Shown: positions 51,710 to 61,467 of the stretch, in pieces
Position numbering within the stretch: the stretch's first letter is position 1
Layout of the letters: the number at the start of each line of letters is the position of its first letter
From: Dysgonomonas sp. 521
GTDB lineage: Bacteria > Bacteroidota > Bacteroidia > Bacteroidales > Dysgonomonadaceae
Reading direction: 5' to 3'
Assembly (NCBI RefSeq): GCF_010501055.1
Contig: NZ_QVMO01000008.1
Coordinates: 1-64,000, forward strand
Length of the DNA stretch: 64,000 nucleotides
Program-made: the position numbers and the translations under genes
Notes under the pieces: generated by a model
Databases searched by the model: none
Seen by the model: only the letters and a program-made list of their open reading frames with translations
Told to the model about the DNA's origin: nothing

Positions 51710-51921
51710 ATGCGAATCAAGGGTTAAATGTGCTATTTTTTGTCCCTTTAGGGACTGGATGTTGGTAGAAAGAAGCTTTAACCGGTTAATTGCGTGCCGT
51801 CAGGTACGCAATATCTACAGAACAATTCACATTTTGTACCTGACGGCACAAAAAAACGAATTTCATTCATGTTTCTACCAATATGATGTGCCTAACGGCA
51901 CATTTAACCCTTGATTCGCAT
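51710..51921. repeat. R-family element inserted in the fucosidase gene (AACTT duplication)
   Basis: 212 bp, ends ATGCGAATCAAGGGTTAAAT and TTTAACCCTTGATTCGCAT, flanked by AACTT (51705-51709, 51922-51926). Removing the element with one AACTT restores the codons for RYNFYVSTDG, which defines the boundaries exactly. It is nearly identical to the 45263 copy, so it is recent. Confidence 0.88.
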
Positions 51922-51983
51922 AACTTCTATGTAAGTACTGATGGCAAAGATTGGACACAGGTAAAAAAGAACGCGATCTTTAA

Positions 51984-52177
51984 GAGTCTGTTTAAATTTT
52001 ATAGCAAATCTTTTTTATAGCTATTTTTAGATGGATTTTATCATTTTTACTCTTGGTTTAGCGGGCTAAACCAAGAGTAAAAAGGGGAAAAGACGCTAAG
52101 AAAGAGCATAAAAAAGTTGCTAAGAATGAATTACAAGAGCCTATAATAAAAATTTTCGGTAAAATTTAAACAGGCTC
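51984..52177. repeat. P-family element inserted in the fucosidase gene (TAA duplication)
   Basis: 194 bp, ends GAGTCTGTTTAAATTTTA and TAAAATTTAAACAGGCTC, flanked by TAA (51981-51983, 52178-52180). Removing it with one TAA restores KNAIFNNIANNPV in frame. Confidence 0.88.
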
Positions 52178-52354
52178 TAATAATATCGCGAATAATCCCG
52201 TACGGCAGGATATTACCTTGTTTGATAATAATACGGTAAAAATACGTTATATAAAAATGGAAGCCGTGGAGATCGCGGATTCAAGTGATACCTATTTTAT
52301 TACCGGAATACAGGTGTTTTAATTATCTTTACACTCTGAAAAAAGAACTGGAAA

Positions 52355-52948
52355 ATGAAAAAAATAATAGTTGCTTTTCTTATTTGTTTTGTTCTGGCTT
52401 ATACAGCTTGTAGTGGCGATGGAGAAAATAATGTAATAAGATATTCAAAGACTGATATTGCCGATTTTAAAATCTATATAGGTTCTTCGCAGGGAGGTAA
52501 GGAATACGTGTTCCCGTTAGACCAAAATGGTTCGGCTGACAGTGCGAAGAGTGTCGCGCTTAGTGGATATATGAGCAGTGCTTATAATGCAAACCTGTAT
52601 AATGATTTCAAGGCGGAATTTAACGATGGTATGCTTACCTATACAGATTCTACCGGGTATACAAAGATTGTATCTACCTACGAATTTAAGGGAGATTCAC
52701 TGTTTATATTCAAAACGGGAGGAGTTCCCCGCTTTGTTGCCGTAGGAAGTATGGATAGCCTGTACCGGACACGGTATATCTCCCGTTACTGGGATTCGCA
52801 GAGGGAAAAAGATACTGTGCGTGTTCATACCGATGTTCAGACTTTGGACAAAGTCCTTCAATATGCCGGATATTCCGGATTGCAGGATATGAAGGACATC
52901 TCGGACACAGTGATGTGGTGTAACGTGAAATATGTTTTCAATAAATAA
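52355..52948 (+). CDS. Uncharacterised lipoprotein
   Basis: 197 residues with a lipoprotein signal peptide and lipobox YTACSG (Cys19). The mature part has FKIYIGSSQGGKEYVFPLDQ, then TYEFKGDSLFIFKTGG and a C-terminal helix-rich region, consistent with a small beta-rich surface or periplasmic lipoprotein. No family is recognised with confidence. It lies 32 bp after the fucosidase pseudogene and is followed by a terminator. Confidence 0.65.
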   Translation: MKKIIVAFLICFVLAYTACSGDGENNVIRYSKTDIADFKIYIGSSQGGKEYVFPLDQNGSADSAKSVALSGYMSSAYNANLYNDFKAEFNDGMLTYTDSTGYTKIVSTYEFKGDSLFIFKTGGVPRFVAVGSMDSLYRTRYISRYWDSQREKDTVRVHTDVQTLDKVLQYAGYSGLQDMKDISDTVMWCNVKYVFNK

Positions 52949-52972
52949 ATTTATATAATCTTCTCAAAATAT

Positions 52973-53001
52973 GGGCTTGCATTCTTATAGCAAGCCCTTT
53001 T
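52973..53001 (+). terminator. Terminator after the lipoprotein gene
   Basis: GGGCTTGC/GCAAGCCC stem with a 9-nt loop and trailing TTTTA. Confidence 0.65.
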
Positions 53002-53029
53002 ATGTAAATACGTTTTCAATAAAAATACG

Positions 53030-53037
53030 TACCTTTG
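53030..53037 (+). promoter_or_regulatory. -7 box (TACCTTTG) for der
   Basis: Exact TAnnTTTG match 27 bp upstream of the der ATG. Confidence 0.55.
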
Positions 53038-53064
53038 CACAAAATTACAGTGTAGTATACAATT

Positions 53065-54378
53065 ATGGGAAATTTAGTAGCTATAGTCGGACGCCCTAAT
53101 GTAGGCAAGTCGACCTTATTCAATCGATTGACTGAAAGTCGTCAGGCTATAGTCGATGAGACATCGGGAACAACGCGTGACCGCCAATACGGGAAAGTAG
53201 AGTGGGGAGGACAGGAATTCTCGCTTGTAGATACCGGCGGATGGGTTGTCAATTCGGATGATGTTTTCGAAAGTGAAATAAACAAACAGGTATCCATCGC
53301 GATAGAAGAGGCCGATGTCATTCTATTTATGGTAGATGTGATGAATGGCCTTACAGATCTGGATTCGGCAGTAGGTAATATGCTTCGCCGTTCCAAAAAG
53401 CCGATCATACTGGTGTCGAACAAGGCTGATAACTTTAGCCTGCATCATCAGTCGGCGGAGTTTTACGCGCTGGGGCTGGGCGACCCTGTCAATATATCGG
53501 CAATAAACGGAGGCGGTACAGGTGATCTGCTCGACCTGATTATCACAAAATTCTCTAAAAAAGGAGAGGATGAGGTGCTGGAAGAAATACCGCGTATCGC
53601 TATTGTCGGTCGCCCCAATGCCGGAAAATCGTCTATGGTAAACGCGCTGATGGACGAGGAACGCAACATTGTGACCAATATAGCAGGCACAACACGCGAT
53701 TCGATATATACCCGTTTCAATAAGTTCAATATGGATTTCTACCTTGTGGATACGGCAGGTATACGCAAGAAGGGAAAAGTGACGGAAGATCTGGAATATT
53801 ATTCCGTAATCCGCTCTATCAAGGCTATCGAAAATTCGGATGTATGTGTGCTGATGCTTGACGCCACACAAGGTATCGAAAGCCAGGACCTGAATATATT
53901 TTCTCTTATCCAGAAAAACCGGAAAGGGCTTGTCGTATGCGTGAATAAATGGGATTTGGTAGAGAATAAAGAGCAGATCGTTATCAAAACATTCGAGAAT
54001 GCTATCCGCCAACGTCTGGCGCCTTTTACCGATTTCCCGATAATCTTTGCTTCCGCGCTTACAAAGCAACGCATATTGAAGGTGCTGGAAACAGCTAAAG
54101 AAGTGTATGGACGGAGAAAGACAAAAATACCTACACATAAGCTAAATGAGGTATTATTGCCGATTATAGAACATACGCCGCCGCCTGCAAACAAAGGGAA
54201 ATATATTAAAATTAAATATATCACTCAGTTGCCGAACACACAAGTTCCTTCGTTTGTGTTTTTCTGTAATCTGCCTCAGTGGGTTAAAGACCCTTACAAA
54301 CGTTTTCTGGAAAACCGCATCCGTGACAACTGGGATTTGTCGGGCACTCCGATTAATATTATAATAAGGGAGAAATAG
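53065..54378 (+). CDS. der: Ribosome biogenesis GTPase Der (EngA)
   Basis: 437 residues, normal length. Der has two tandem GTPase domains and acts in 50S subunit assembly. G domain 1: [14 protein letters not shown] (about 9), DTGGW, SNKAD. G domain 2: [14 protein letters not shown] (about 182), [19 protein letters not shown]-terminal KH-like domain follows from about 350 ([20 protein letters not shown]). Its own promoter and a terminator at 54401 indicate a single-gene unit. Confidence 0.97.
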   Translation: MGNLVAIVGRPNVGKSTLFNRLTESRQAIVDETSGTTRDRQYGKVEWGGQEFSLVDTGGWVVNSDDVFESEINKQVSIAIEEADVILFMVDVMNGLTDLDSAVGNMLRRSKKPIILVSNKADNFSLHHQSAEFYALGLGDPVNISAINGGGTGDLLDLIITKFSKKGEDEVLEEIPRIAIVGRPNAGKSSMVNALMDEERNIVTNIAGTTRDSIYTRFNKFNMDFYLVDTAGIRKKGKVTEDLEYYSVIRSIKAIENSDVCVLMLDATQGIESQDLNIFSLIQKNRKGLVVCVNKWDLVENKEQIVIKTFENAIRQRLAPFTDFPIIFASALTKQRILKVLETAKEVYGRRKTKIPTHKLNEVLLPIIEHTPPPANKGKYIKIKYITQLPNTQVPSFVFFCNLPQWVKDPYKRFLENRIRDNWDLSGTPINIIIREK

Positions 54379-54400
54379 TCTGTCTCAACATAAAATAAAA

Positions 54401-54426
54401 GGATTCCAAATATTTGGAATCCTTTT
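54401..54426. terminator. Terminator after der
   Basis: Perfect stem GGATTCCAAA/TTTGGAATCC with a TA loop, followed by TTTT. Confidence 0.7.
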
Positions 54427-54483
54427 CGGTTTAAAATTCCTATAATATTGAGGACGATAAACAGAATAAACCCAATATTTTAG

Positions 54484-54491
54484 TATTTTTG
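54484..54491 (+). promoter_or_regulatory. -7 box (TATTTTTG) for smpB
   Basis: Exact TAnnTTTG match 27 bp upstream of the smpB ATG. Confidence 0.5.
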
Positions 54492-54518
54492 TAGGTTCGG
54501 ATAAGAACATTATAAATT

Positions 54519-54971
54519 ATGACTCAACCAAATATCAATATAAAGAATAAAAGAGCCAGTTTCGATTACGAATTTATCGAGACATATACTGCCGGGATTG
54601 TCCTTACCGGGACGGAAATAAAATCCATTCGACTGGGCAAAGCCAGTCTGGTAGACACATTCTGTATGTTTGAGAAAAACGAACTATGGGTACGCAATAT
54701 GTATATTGCCGAGTATTTTTATGGTTCGTACAACAATCATGCTGCACGCCGCGACCGCAAGCTCTTACTGAACAAAAAGGAACTGAAGAAGATACAACGT
54801 CTGGTAAAGGAGACCGGATATACAATCGTTCCCACACGTATTTTCATGAACGAGCGTGGATTAGCTAAAGTCAACATTGCTGTAGCCCGTGGTAAGAAGC
54901 AGTACGATAAACGCCAGTCGCTACGCGAAAAAGACGACAAACGTGCGATGGATCGTGCGATGAAGAATTAG
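54519..54971 (+). CDS. smpB: SsrA-binding protein SmpB
   Basis: 150 residues. SmpB binds tmRNA and brings it to stalled ribosomes for trans-translation. Conserved: [46 protein letters not shown] and the basic C-terminal tail [18 protein letters not shown], which enters the mRNA channel. tmRNA itself is not seen in the 105-bp gap before metH. Confidence 0.96.
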   Translation: MTQPNINIKNKRASFDYEFIETYTAGIVLTGTEIKSIRLGKASLVDTFCMFEKNELWVRNMYIAEYFYGSYNNHAARRDRKLLLNKKELKKIQRLVKETGYTIVPTRIFMNERGLAKVNIAVARGKKQYDKRQSLREKDDKRAMDRAMKN

Positions 54972-55076
54972 TTCTATCAAAACACACACAATAAAGATTT
55001 CACATTCGACAGGGAATATACAGGCTCTTGTCTTTAAAAACCCAGAGAGAATTTCCAATACAGAAACAGGTAGTAG

Positions 55077-58000
55077 ATGCAAAAAATACAAGATATATTA
55101 AAACAACGAATCCTTGTCCTCGATGGGGCAATGGGTAGTCTTATACAACAATATAAACTAACCGAAGAAGGATTCCGGGGCGAACGGTTCAGGGATGTAA
55201 CCATTTTGCAAAAAGGAAATAACGAATTGCTTAACCTAACCCGCCCGGATGTAATAGAAGAAATTCACCGCAAATATCTGGATGCAGGCGCGGATATTAT
55301 CGAAACCAATACATTCAATGGGACTGCCATATCGATGGAAGATTATGGTATAGCCCATCTGGTAAAAGAGGTAAACCGTGAAGCAGCCCGTATCGCAAAA
55401 AAGGCGGCTGAGGAATTTACAAAGCAAAACCCCGACAAGCCTCGCTTTGTGGCTGGTTCTGTAGGGCCTACAAACAAAACGGCATCCATGAGCCCGAAGG
55501 TGGAAAATCCCATCTACCGTGCCGTCACTTTCGATGATTTACATGCTGCGTATAAGGAGCAGATAGAAGGACTAGCCGATGGCGGAGTCGATCTGTTGCT
55601 GATCGAAACTATCTTCGATACGCTGAATGCAAAAGCGGCTCTTTTTGCTGCCGATGAGGTGCGCAAAGAAAGGAATATAGATCTGCCGATAATGATATCG
55701 GTAACATTGTCCGATAAAGCCGGGCGCACACTGTCGGGACAGACAATCGGCGGCTTTCTGGCATCTATAAGCCATATCGATTATCTTTCTGTAGGGCTGA
55801 ACTGCTCTTTCGGCGCATCAGAGATGAAGCCGTTCCTGAAAGAAATAGCACGGACAGCTCCGGGCCTTATTTCCGCTCATCCGAATGCAGGTCTGCCAAA
55901 CCAGTTTGGAGAATACGACCAGACACCTGAGATAATGGCAAGTCAGATTAAGGAGTTTGTAGACGAAGGCTTGGTGAATATAGTAGGCGGCTGCTGTGGT
56001 ACTACACCTGCCCACATAGCTAAATATGCTGATTTGGTGAAAGGCGCTATGCCTCACAGGTCTACCGGAAAACCAAAATATATGTGGCTTTCGGGCTTGG
56101 AACTGTTGGAAGCTAAACCCGAAATCAACTTTATCAATATAGGGGAACGCCTGAATGTGGCGGGCTCCCGCAAATTCCTCCGTCTGATTAAAGAGGAAAA
56201 CTATGAAGAAGCCCTGACCATTGCACACAAGCAGGTGGAAGACGGGGCGCAGGTACTGGATGTGAATATGGACGAAGGCCTGCTGGATGGAGTAAAGGAA
56301 ATGACTACTTTTCTCAACCTGATGGCATCCGACCCCGATGTATCGCGCGTACCGGTAATGATAGACTCATCCAAATGGGAAGTGCTCGAAGCCGGGTTGA
56401 AATGCGTACAAGGCAAGCCTATCGTGAACTCTATATCCCTGAAAGGCGGAGAGGAGGAATTTCTGCGTCAGGCACGGCTTATCCGCCAATATGGCGCGGC
56501 TGTCATTGTCATGGCTTTTGACGAAACAGGACAGGCTGATACTTTCCAACGCCGGATCGAAATATGCGAAAGGGCATATAAAATCCTTGTGAATGATGGA
56601 TTTAATCCTCTGGATATAATCTTCGACCCTAATATATTGGCTATTGCCACAGGCATTGAAGAACACCGCAACTACGCTGTAGACTTTCTGGAAACCATTA
56701 CATGGATAAAAGAAAACCTGCCGCATGCCAAAATAAGCGGAGGGGTAAGTAATCTGTCTTTCTCTTTCCGCGGCAACGACTACGTGCGCGAGGCGATGCA
56801 TGCCGTATTCCTGTATTATGCCATTCAGCGTGGTATGGATATGGGGATTGTCAATCCGGGACAATCTGTAGTGTACGATGATATCCCTTTGGAATTGAGG
56901 AACCTTGTAGAAGATGTAATCTTCAACCGCAGGCCGGAAGCTACGGACGAACTGATAGAATATGCCGAAAGGATTAAAAATGAAAAATCGGGACAGACTG
57001 AAGAAAAAGTAGAAGAATGGCGTTCATACCCCTTGGATGAACGTATTCAGTATGCCCTGATTAAAGGTATAAGCGACTATCTGGAAGAAGACTTGGCAGA
57101 AGCGCTCAAAGTGTATCCGAAGGCTGTAGATATTATCGACAAGCCGCTGATGGATGGTATGAACAAGGTTGGCGACCTGTTTGGTTCGGGCAAAATGTTC
57201 CTGCCGCAGGTGGTAAAAACAGCCCGCACGATGAAACGTGCCGTAGCTATCCTGCAACCTACATTAGAAGCTCAGAAAGCATCCTCGGCAGGAAGCAATA
57301 AAGCCGGAAAACTTGTGATAGCCACCGTAAAAGGCGATGTGCATGATATTGGCAAAAACATTGTATCCATTATCCTTGCCTGCAACAACTATGAGGTTAT
57401 CGACCTCGGGGTAATGACTCCACCGGAGGTGATTATTCAGAAAGTGAAAGAAGAACAACCGGATATCCTCTGCCTGAGCGGACTGATTACGCCATCTCTG
57501 GAAGAAATGAGCATTGTGGCACATGAGATGGAAAAGGCAGGATTTACCATCCCATTGATGATTGGCGGCGCTACTACATCGAAGCTGCACACTGCTATAA
57601 AGATAGACCCGAAATATAATAACGGATCGGTAATATATGTAAAAGATGCCTCGCAAGCGCCTGCTGCAGTCGGAAAATTAATTAATCCGAATACAAAAGC
57701 CGGTTATATAAACGAGGTAAAACAGGAATATTCGCAGCTGAGGGATAATGCAGGGGATAAAAAAGCAGACCTGTTGCCTTTATCGGAAGTATTGGATAAG
57801 GGTATGAAAATAGACTGGTCAGATTATACATCTCCCGAACCAAAAGTGAAAGGTCGTCAAACCTTGAAGCATATTCCGGTGGATGAAATAGTTCCGTATA
57901 TCGACTGGAAATTCTTTTTCCACTCATGGAACCTGTCCGCCCGCTACGCTACTGCGCAGAGTATAGATGATTGTGCTGCCTGCCGTACTACATGGCTCAA

Positions 58001-58769
58001 CTCGTTCGCAGAACAGGAGCGAGAAAAAGCTGCTGAAGGCATGCAACTATACAGGGACGCTAAAGCCCTGTTAGACCAGCTTGTGTTCGACAAAGCAGAT
58101 TATATCAATGCCGTATTTGGCGTTTTCGAAGCATATAGCGAGAATGAAAGCCTGTATATCAATGGTCTCCGTTTCCCAATGCTCCGTCAGCAAAAAAAGA
58201 ATGACAAAGGAGAATATCTGTCACTTTGCGACTTTGTGGCGCCTAAGTCCTTCGGTAAAAAAGACTATGTAGGAGGTTTCACCGTAACGGCCGGAGTAGG
58301 AGCTAACGAACTGATGAGCGAATACGAACGTCAGGGCGATGAATATAAAGTGCTACTGTTGAAATCTGTATTAGACCGTCTGGCTGAGGCCACAACAGAA
58401 TGGCTACATGCCCGGATAAGGAAAGAATATTGGGGCTTTGCTCCGGACGAAAATATTTCAGTTAATGATATGTTTACTCTGAAATATCAGGGTATCCGTC
58501 CGGCTGTGGGTTATCCGTCTATTCCCGACCAGTCGATAAACTTCTTACTGAATCATGATTTATTACAATCAAATGAGATTGGTGTAGAACTTACCGAAAA
58601 CGGGGTAATGATACCGAATGCTTCGGTAAGCGGTATTATCATATCACATCCTAAATCCAAATATTTCAATATCGGAAATATTCTGGACGACCAGTTGGAG
58701 AGCTATGTTGGAAGACGTGGTGAGGATGCGGAGTTGATTCGTAAATTTTTAGTAGCAAATTTGGTATAG
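55077..58769 (+). CDS. metH: Cobalamin-dependent methionine synthase MetH
   Basis: 1230 residues, complete. It methylates homocysteine from methyltetrahydrofolate through cobalamin. Domains in order: homocysteine-binding with [12 protein letters not shown] and the zinc ligands in [11 protein letters not shown] (about 305); pterin-binding from about 340 ([25 protein letters not shown]); cobalamin cap and binding from about 645, with DVHDIGKN carrying the axial His (about 758); and the C-terminal reactivation domain ([22 protein letters not shown]). The upstream 105 bp do not show a cobalamin riboswitch. Confidence 0.97.
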   Translation: MQKIQDILKQRILVLDGAMGSLIQQYKLTEEGFRGERFRDVTILQKGNNELLNLTRPDVIEEIHRKYLDAGADIIETNTFNGTAISMEDYGIAHLVKEVNREAARIAKKAAEEFTKQNPDKPRFVAGSVGPTNKTASMSPKVENPIYRAVTFDDLHAAYKEQIEGLADGGVDLLLIETIFDTLNAKAALFAADEVRKERNIDLPIMISVTLSDKAGRTLSGQTIGGFLASISHIDYLSVGLNCSFGASEMKPFLKEIARTAPGLISAHPNAGLPNQFGEYDQTPEIMASQIKEFVDEGLVNIVGGCCGTTPAHIAKYADLVKGAMPHRSTGKPKYMWLSGLELLEAKPEINFINIGERLNVAGSRKFLRLIKEENYEEALTIAHKQVEDGAQVLDVNMDEGLLDGVKEMTTFLNLMASDPDVSRVPVMIDSSKWEVLEAGLKCVQGKPIVNSISLKGGEEEFLRQARLIRQYGAAVIVMAFDETGQADTFQRRIEICERAYKILVNDGFNPLDIIFDPNILAIATGIEEHRNYAVDFLETITWIKENLPHAKISGGVSNLSFSFRGNDYVREAMHAVFLYYAIQRGMDMGIVNPGQSVVYDDIPLELRNLVEDVIFNRRPEATDELIEYAERIKNEKSGQTEEKVEEWRSYPLDERIQYALIKGISDYLEEDLAEALKVYPKAVDIIDKPLMDGMNKVGDLFGSGKMFLPQVVKTARTMKRAVAILQPTLEAQKASSAGSNKAGKLVIATVKGDVHDIGKNIVSIILACNNYEVIDLGVMTPPEVIIQKVKEEQPDILCLSGLITPSLEEMSIVAHEMEKAGFTIPLMIGGATTSKLHTAIKIDPKYNNGSVIYVKDASQAPAAVGKLINPNTKAGYINEVKQEYSQLRDNAGDKKADLLPLSEVLDKGMKIDWSDYTSPEPKVKGRQTLKHIPVDEIVPYIDWKFFFHSWNLSARYATAQSIDDCAACRTTWLNSFAEQEREKAAEGMQLYRDAKALLDQLVFDKADYINAVFGVFEAYSENESLYINGLRFPMLRQQKKNDKGEYLSLCDFVAPKSFGKKDYVGGFTVTAGVGANELMSEYERQGDEYKVLLLKSVLDRLAEATTEWLHARIRKEYWGFAPDENISVNDMFTLKYQGIRPAVGYPSIPDQSINFLLNHDLLQSNEIGVELTENGVMIPNASVSGIIISHPKSKYFNIGNILDDQLESYVGRRGEDAELIRKFLVANLV

Positions 58770-58801
58770 ATTGAGTAATGATAATATTGCAACATATCAA
58801 C

Positions 58802-58869
58802 TGTAGGGGCGTATTGCATACGCCCACAAACAAACCGAACAAAGCGGGCGTATGCAATACGCCCCTACA
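58802..58869. repeat. Perfect 24-bp inverted repeat after metH
   Basis: TGTAGGGGCGTATTGCATAC GCCC and its exact complement, separated by 20 bp. It could act as a terminator stem or be a short dispersed palindrome. Confidence 0.7.
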
Positions 58870-58901
58870 TAAAACATAAACAGATAAAATATACTTTATT
58901 T

Positions 58902-60281
58902 ATGCAAAATAATTTTTCAATTAAATCTATCTTAAACAAGAGATCTGCACTGATGATTCTTGTTGTTTCCCTTGTTTACTGTATGATTTATATACTGAAC
59001 TATATTTATCCTCTGTTTCTCGATGACTGGACTTACAATTTTGTTTTTATGGAAAACGAAAGAGTCAGTTCTCTTTCCGATATACTTGTATCACAGTATA
59101 ATCATTATTTTACGTGGGGAGGGCGTACAGTGGTTCATATTATCTGTCAGGCGTTACTGTTGCTTGACTTCTTTTGGATCTGCGTGTTGAATGCTGCGGC
59201 TTATGTGGCGCTGCTGTATGTGATGTATTCAATTGCCAATAAAAATAATAAAGTAAATCCTTTTGTGTTTTTCTTATGCCATGTATGCGTGTGGTTTTTG
59301 CAGTTGGCATTTTGCCAGACTGTCCTGTGGAAAACCGGTAGTGCGAATTATTTATGGGGGATGCTCATTGTCTTATTGTTTATGTATCCGTATTACATAT
59401 ATTTCCGCAATAGGGAATATTCGAATGGTGTATTGAAAGTGATTTTGTTTTTTATTATCGGTATCATTGCCGGATGGACAAATGAGAATATTGGCCTTGC
59501 CCTGATTTTCTATATTTTAGCCTGCCTTTTCTTATACCGTAGAGAAAAAATGAAACTGCCCGGATGGGCCATATCCGGACTGATTGGAGCCATTCTGGGA
59601 TGTGGCGCGATGTTATTGGCTCCCGGTAACTATGAGAGGCTTGCCTCGGTAGAACAAATGGTAGCTGAACAGGGGGGGACAATGTTGGGTACATATCTAT
59701 TTAATCTGAAAAATTTACTGAAGTACTCCGCGCTGACTGTTTTACCTCTTTTGATGGCATATATCGCCGGGCTAATTATCTATAAGCGTCAGAAGCAGGA
59801 TAACAAGGAAAGGGATATGGTTATCAAATCTTCCCTGTTATTTCTTGCTACAGCATTTATTGCGCTTTTTGCCCTTATGGCATCTCCAGCGTCCGAAAAA
59901 CGGGCTATGTTTGGGATTATCGTACTGTTTATTATTCCCGCACTCCAGATATACGCGAATCTGGACTTTAGCATAAAACCTTTGAAGGTATTGAATATCA
60001 TAATGCTGACTGTTCTTCTCTTATATTATGCTGTAGATTATACATGGAAATATCAGACAATACACATTGCATCGACCGCATGGAAAGAGAGGGAACCAAT
60101 AATTGAGGATTATAAGAACAGGGGCGTGGATACAGTCACATTTACCAACAGATTCCAGATTCATGTAAAATATGGTCTTCAGGATTTGAGTGACGACCCT
60201 GAGAATTTGGTTAATGTGGTATGTTCCCGCTATTATGGTTTCAAATGGATGAAAGCAGTAGATAGTGATAGCGAAAAGTGA
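58902..60281 (+). CDS. Polytopic membrane protein, DUF6056-like
   Basis: 459 residues with about 11 hydrophobic helices. Near the first helix is the segment YPLFLDDWTYNF, whose Asp pair after the first TM recalls GT-C glycosyltransferases; later motifs are FTWGGRTVVHI, WKTGSANYLWG and GWTNENIGLAL. These fit the DUF6056 family of presumed membrane glycosyltransferase-like proteins in Bacteroidota and Firmicutes. Substrate unknown. Confidence 0.72.
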   Translation: MQNNFSIKSILNKRSALMILVVSLVYCMIYILNYIYPLFLDDWTYNFVFMENERVSSLSDILVSQYNHYFTWGGRTVVHIICQALLLLDFFWICVLNAAAYVALLYVMYSIANKNNKVNPFVFFLCHVCVWFLQLAFCQTVLWKTGSANYLWGMLIVLLFMYPYYIYFRNREYSNGVLKVILFFIIGIIAGWTNENIGLALIFYILACLFLYRREKMKLPGWAISGLIGAILGCGAMLLAPGNYERLASVEQMVAEQGGTMLGTYLFNLKNLLKYSALTVLPLLMAYIAGLIIYKRQKQDNKERDMVIKSSLLFLATAFIALFALMASPASEKRAMFGIIVLFIIPALQIYANLDFSIKPLKVLNIIMLTVLLLYYAVDYTWKYQTIHIASTAWKEREPIIEDYKNRGVDTVTFTNRFQIHVKYGLQDLSDDPENLVNVVCSRYYGFKWMKAVDSDSEK

Positions 60282-60339
60282 ATAAAACAGATTTGAATTT
60301 ATCTATTATATAGTAAAGAGTAGAAATGCTGATAGGAAG

Positions 60340-60398
60340 AAAAAGTAACAGATTAGGATAAATTAAAAATAGCTGATCGTTGTCACTTTTGTCACTTT
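60340..60398. repeat. Short dispersed inverted repeat (second copy)
   Basis: AAAAAGTAAC ... GTCACTTTTGTCACTTTTT as at 1480-1531, about 20 bp upstream of the next gene. Confidence 0.4.
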
Positions 60399-60416
60399 TT
60401 AGTTAAAATTATTTTT

Positions 60417-61466
60417 ATGAAGGATATTCAGGTTTCTCCGTACAAAACAGTAAAGTTGTCGCACCGTATATACTTTTTCAGGTCAAGGGGCGATTTATAT
60501 GCCAGTTGTTCCAGAAATGGTATTGTAACATTAATGGACGCCGACTTTAATATAAAGAACGTAATCGACTGCTCGGAAGTCTTGAAGAAGAAGGAAGACA
60601 GCATAGAAGTCTTTACTCTCCACGGATTTGAGGACGTCTTTTGTATAGGTGGGGAATATGAGTTCAGGGTATACGATTTTTCAGGTAAAATCGTCTGTTC
60701 TATCAGCGAGAAGGTTGAAGCGGCTTATGCCTCAGAGAGCAATAATGTAGCATGGACGGCTAAATATGTGGATAATGAACATAAAAAGATATGCCTTGTT
60801 GTGGATAATATAGAAACGGACAGTATTATTCTGGAAGATGAATTATTCAAGAGCGCTGTTGAGTTTTCCGCTTTGCCCCAACCAGATATGGTGTGTATGA
60901 TGTTTCTCGCCGGACAGGATGGTATGATGACATACTTCTTAACTAATAATGATGGTAAAATAATATGTAGGCGAAAGGAAGATTTGGAAGATATCGCAGG
61001 GATGGGTTTCTCTGATGATAATTCTAAGTTTCTCTCTGTGTCTGCTTATAATTTAGACCGTATTAGTTGTTACTCTTATCCGTCTTTGGAGCTGCTGAGG
61101 GAATATGAATTGGATGAGGAACAGATAGAAGATGAAGAGTGCCAGCTAGGTTATGGCAGTTTCTTTATCGATAATAGATATGCTGTTGCAGAAATAGGCG
61201 AAAACCTTTACTATATACTCGATACGGATAAAATGGAGGTGGAAGCGAGCCTTATTGTAGAAGGGCATGAACCGAAACCGGTTCCTTATTATTGGCCTAC
61301 TCTGAAAAATGATGAGGGGGAGACCACCAATTTATCTTATTTCCATAAGACAAAGGATTATCTGATATCGCCATTTAAAGCCGTTCCTACCGATGTGGAT
61401 GATAACTCGTTAATGGTATTGAGAATAAGTGATATAAATGAACAGATAAAGAAGATATTATTATAA
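60417..61466 (+). CDS. Uncharacterised WD-like (possible beta-propeller) protein
   Basis: 349 residues, no signal peptide or membrane segment. Repeating strands of the kind DADFNIKNVID, FRVYDFSGKIVCSI, SDDNSKFLSVSAYN and LYYILDTDKMEVEASL suggest a beta-propeller. No catalytic motif is seen and I do not recognise a family. One base separates it from the metal ABC permease gene, so the two are probably co-transcribed; no functional link is known. Confidence 0.65.
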   Translation: MKDIQVSPYKTVKLSHRIYFFRSRGDLYASCSRNGIVTLMDADFNIKNVIDCSEVLKKKEDSIEVFTLHGFEDVFCIGGEYEFRVYDFSGKIVCSISEKVEAAYASESNNVAWTAKYVDNEHKKICLVVDNIETDSIILEDELFKSAVEFSALPQPDMVCMMFLAGQDGMMTYFLTNNDGKIICRRKEDLEDIAGMGFSDDNSKFLSVSAYNLDRISCYSYPSLELLREYELDEEQIEDEECQLGYGSFFIDNRYAVAEIGENLYYILDTDKMEVEASLIVEGHEPKPVPYYWPTLKNDEGETTNLSYFHKTKDYLISPFKAVPTDVDDNSLMVLRISDINEQIKKILL

Positions 61467-61467
61467 T

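Larger units (their letters stand above)
50005..52322 (+). pseudogene. Alpha-L-fucosidase (GH29) with F5/8 type C domains, decayed
   Basis: The reading frame from ATG 50005 (signal peptide FFILLFFSIAQFLHA; starts at 49957 or 49999 are possible) encodes an apparently complete GH29 domain. Motifs include FVHFGPNTFTD, TAKHHDGFCLWPS, EQWFDGANGG (nucleophile Asp, about 200) and SVGRNSNLLLNVPPDRRG. Lesions follow: in-frame TAA at 51193-51195; a -1 frameshift near 51600; an R insertion at 51710-51921; a P insertion at 51984-52177. Between and after them the frame continues as F5/8 discoidin-like sequence (YNFYVSTDGKDWTQVKKN; RYIKMEAVEIAD). The catalytic part could still be secreted. Confidence 0.88.

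Noticed and set aside
54972..55076. Cobalamin riboswitch or tmRNA in the smpB-metH gap
   Set aside because: 105 bp is too short for either and neither a B12-box nor a tRNA-like end is visible.
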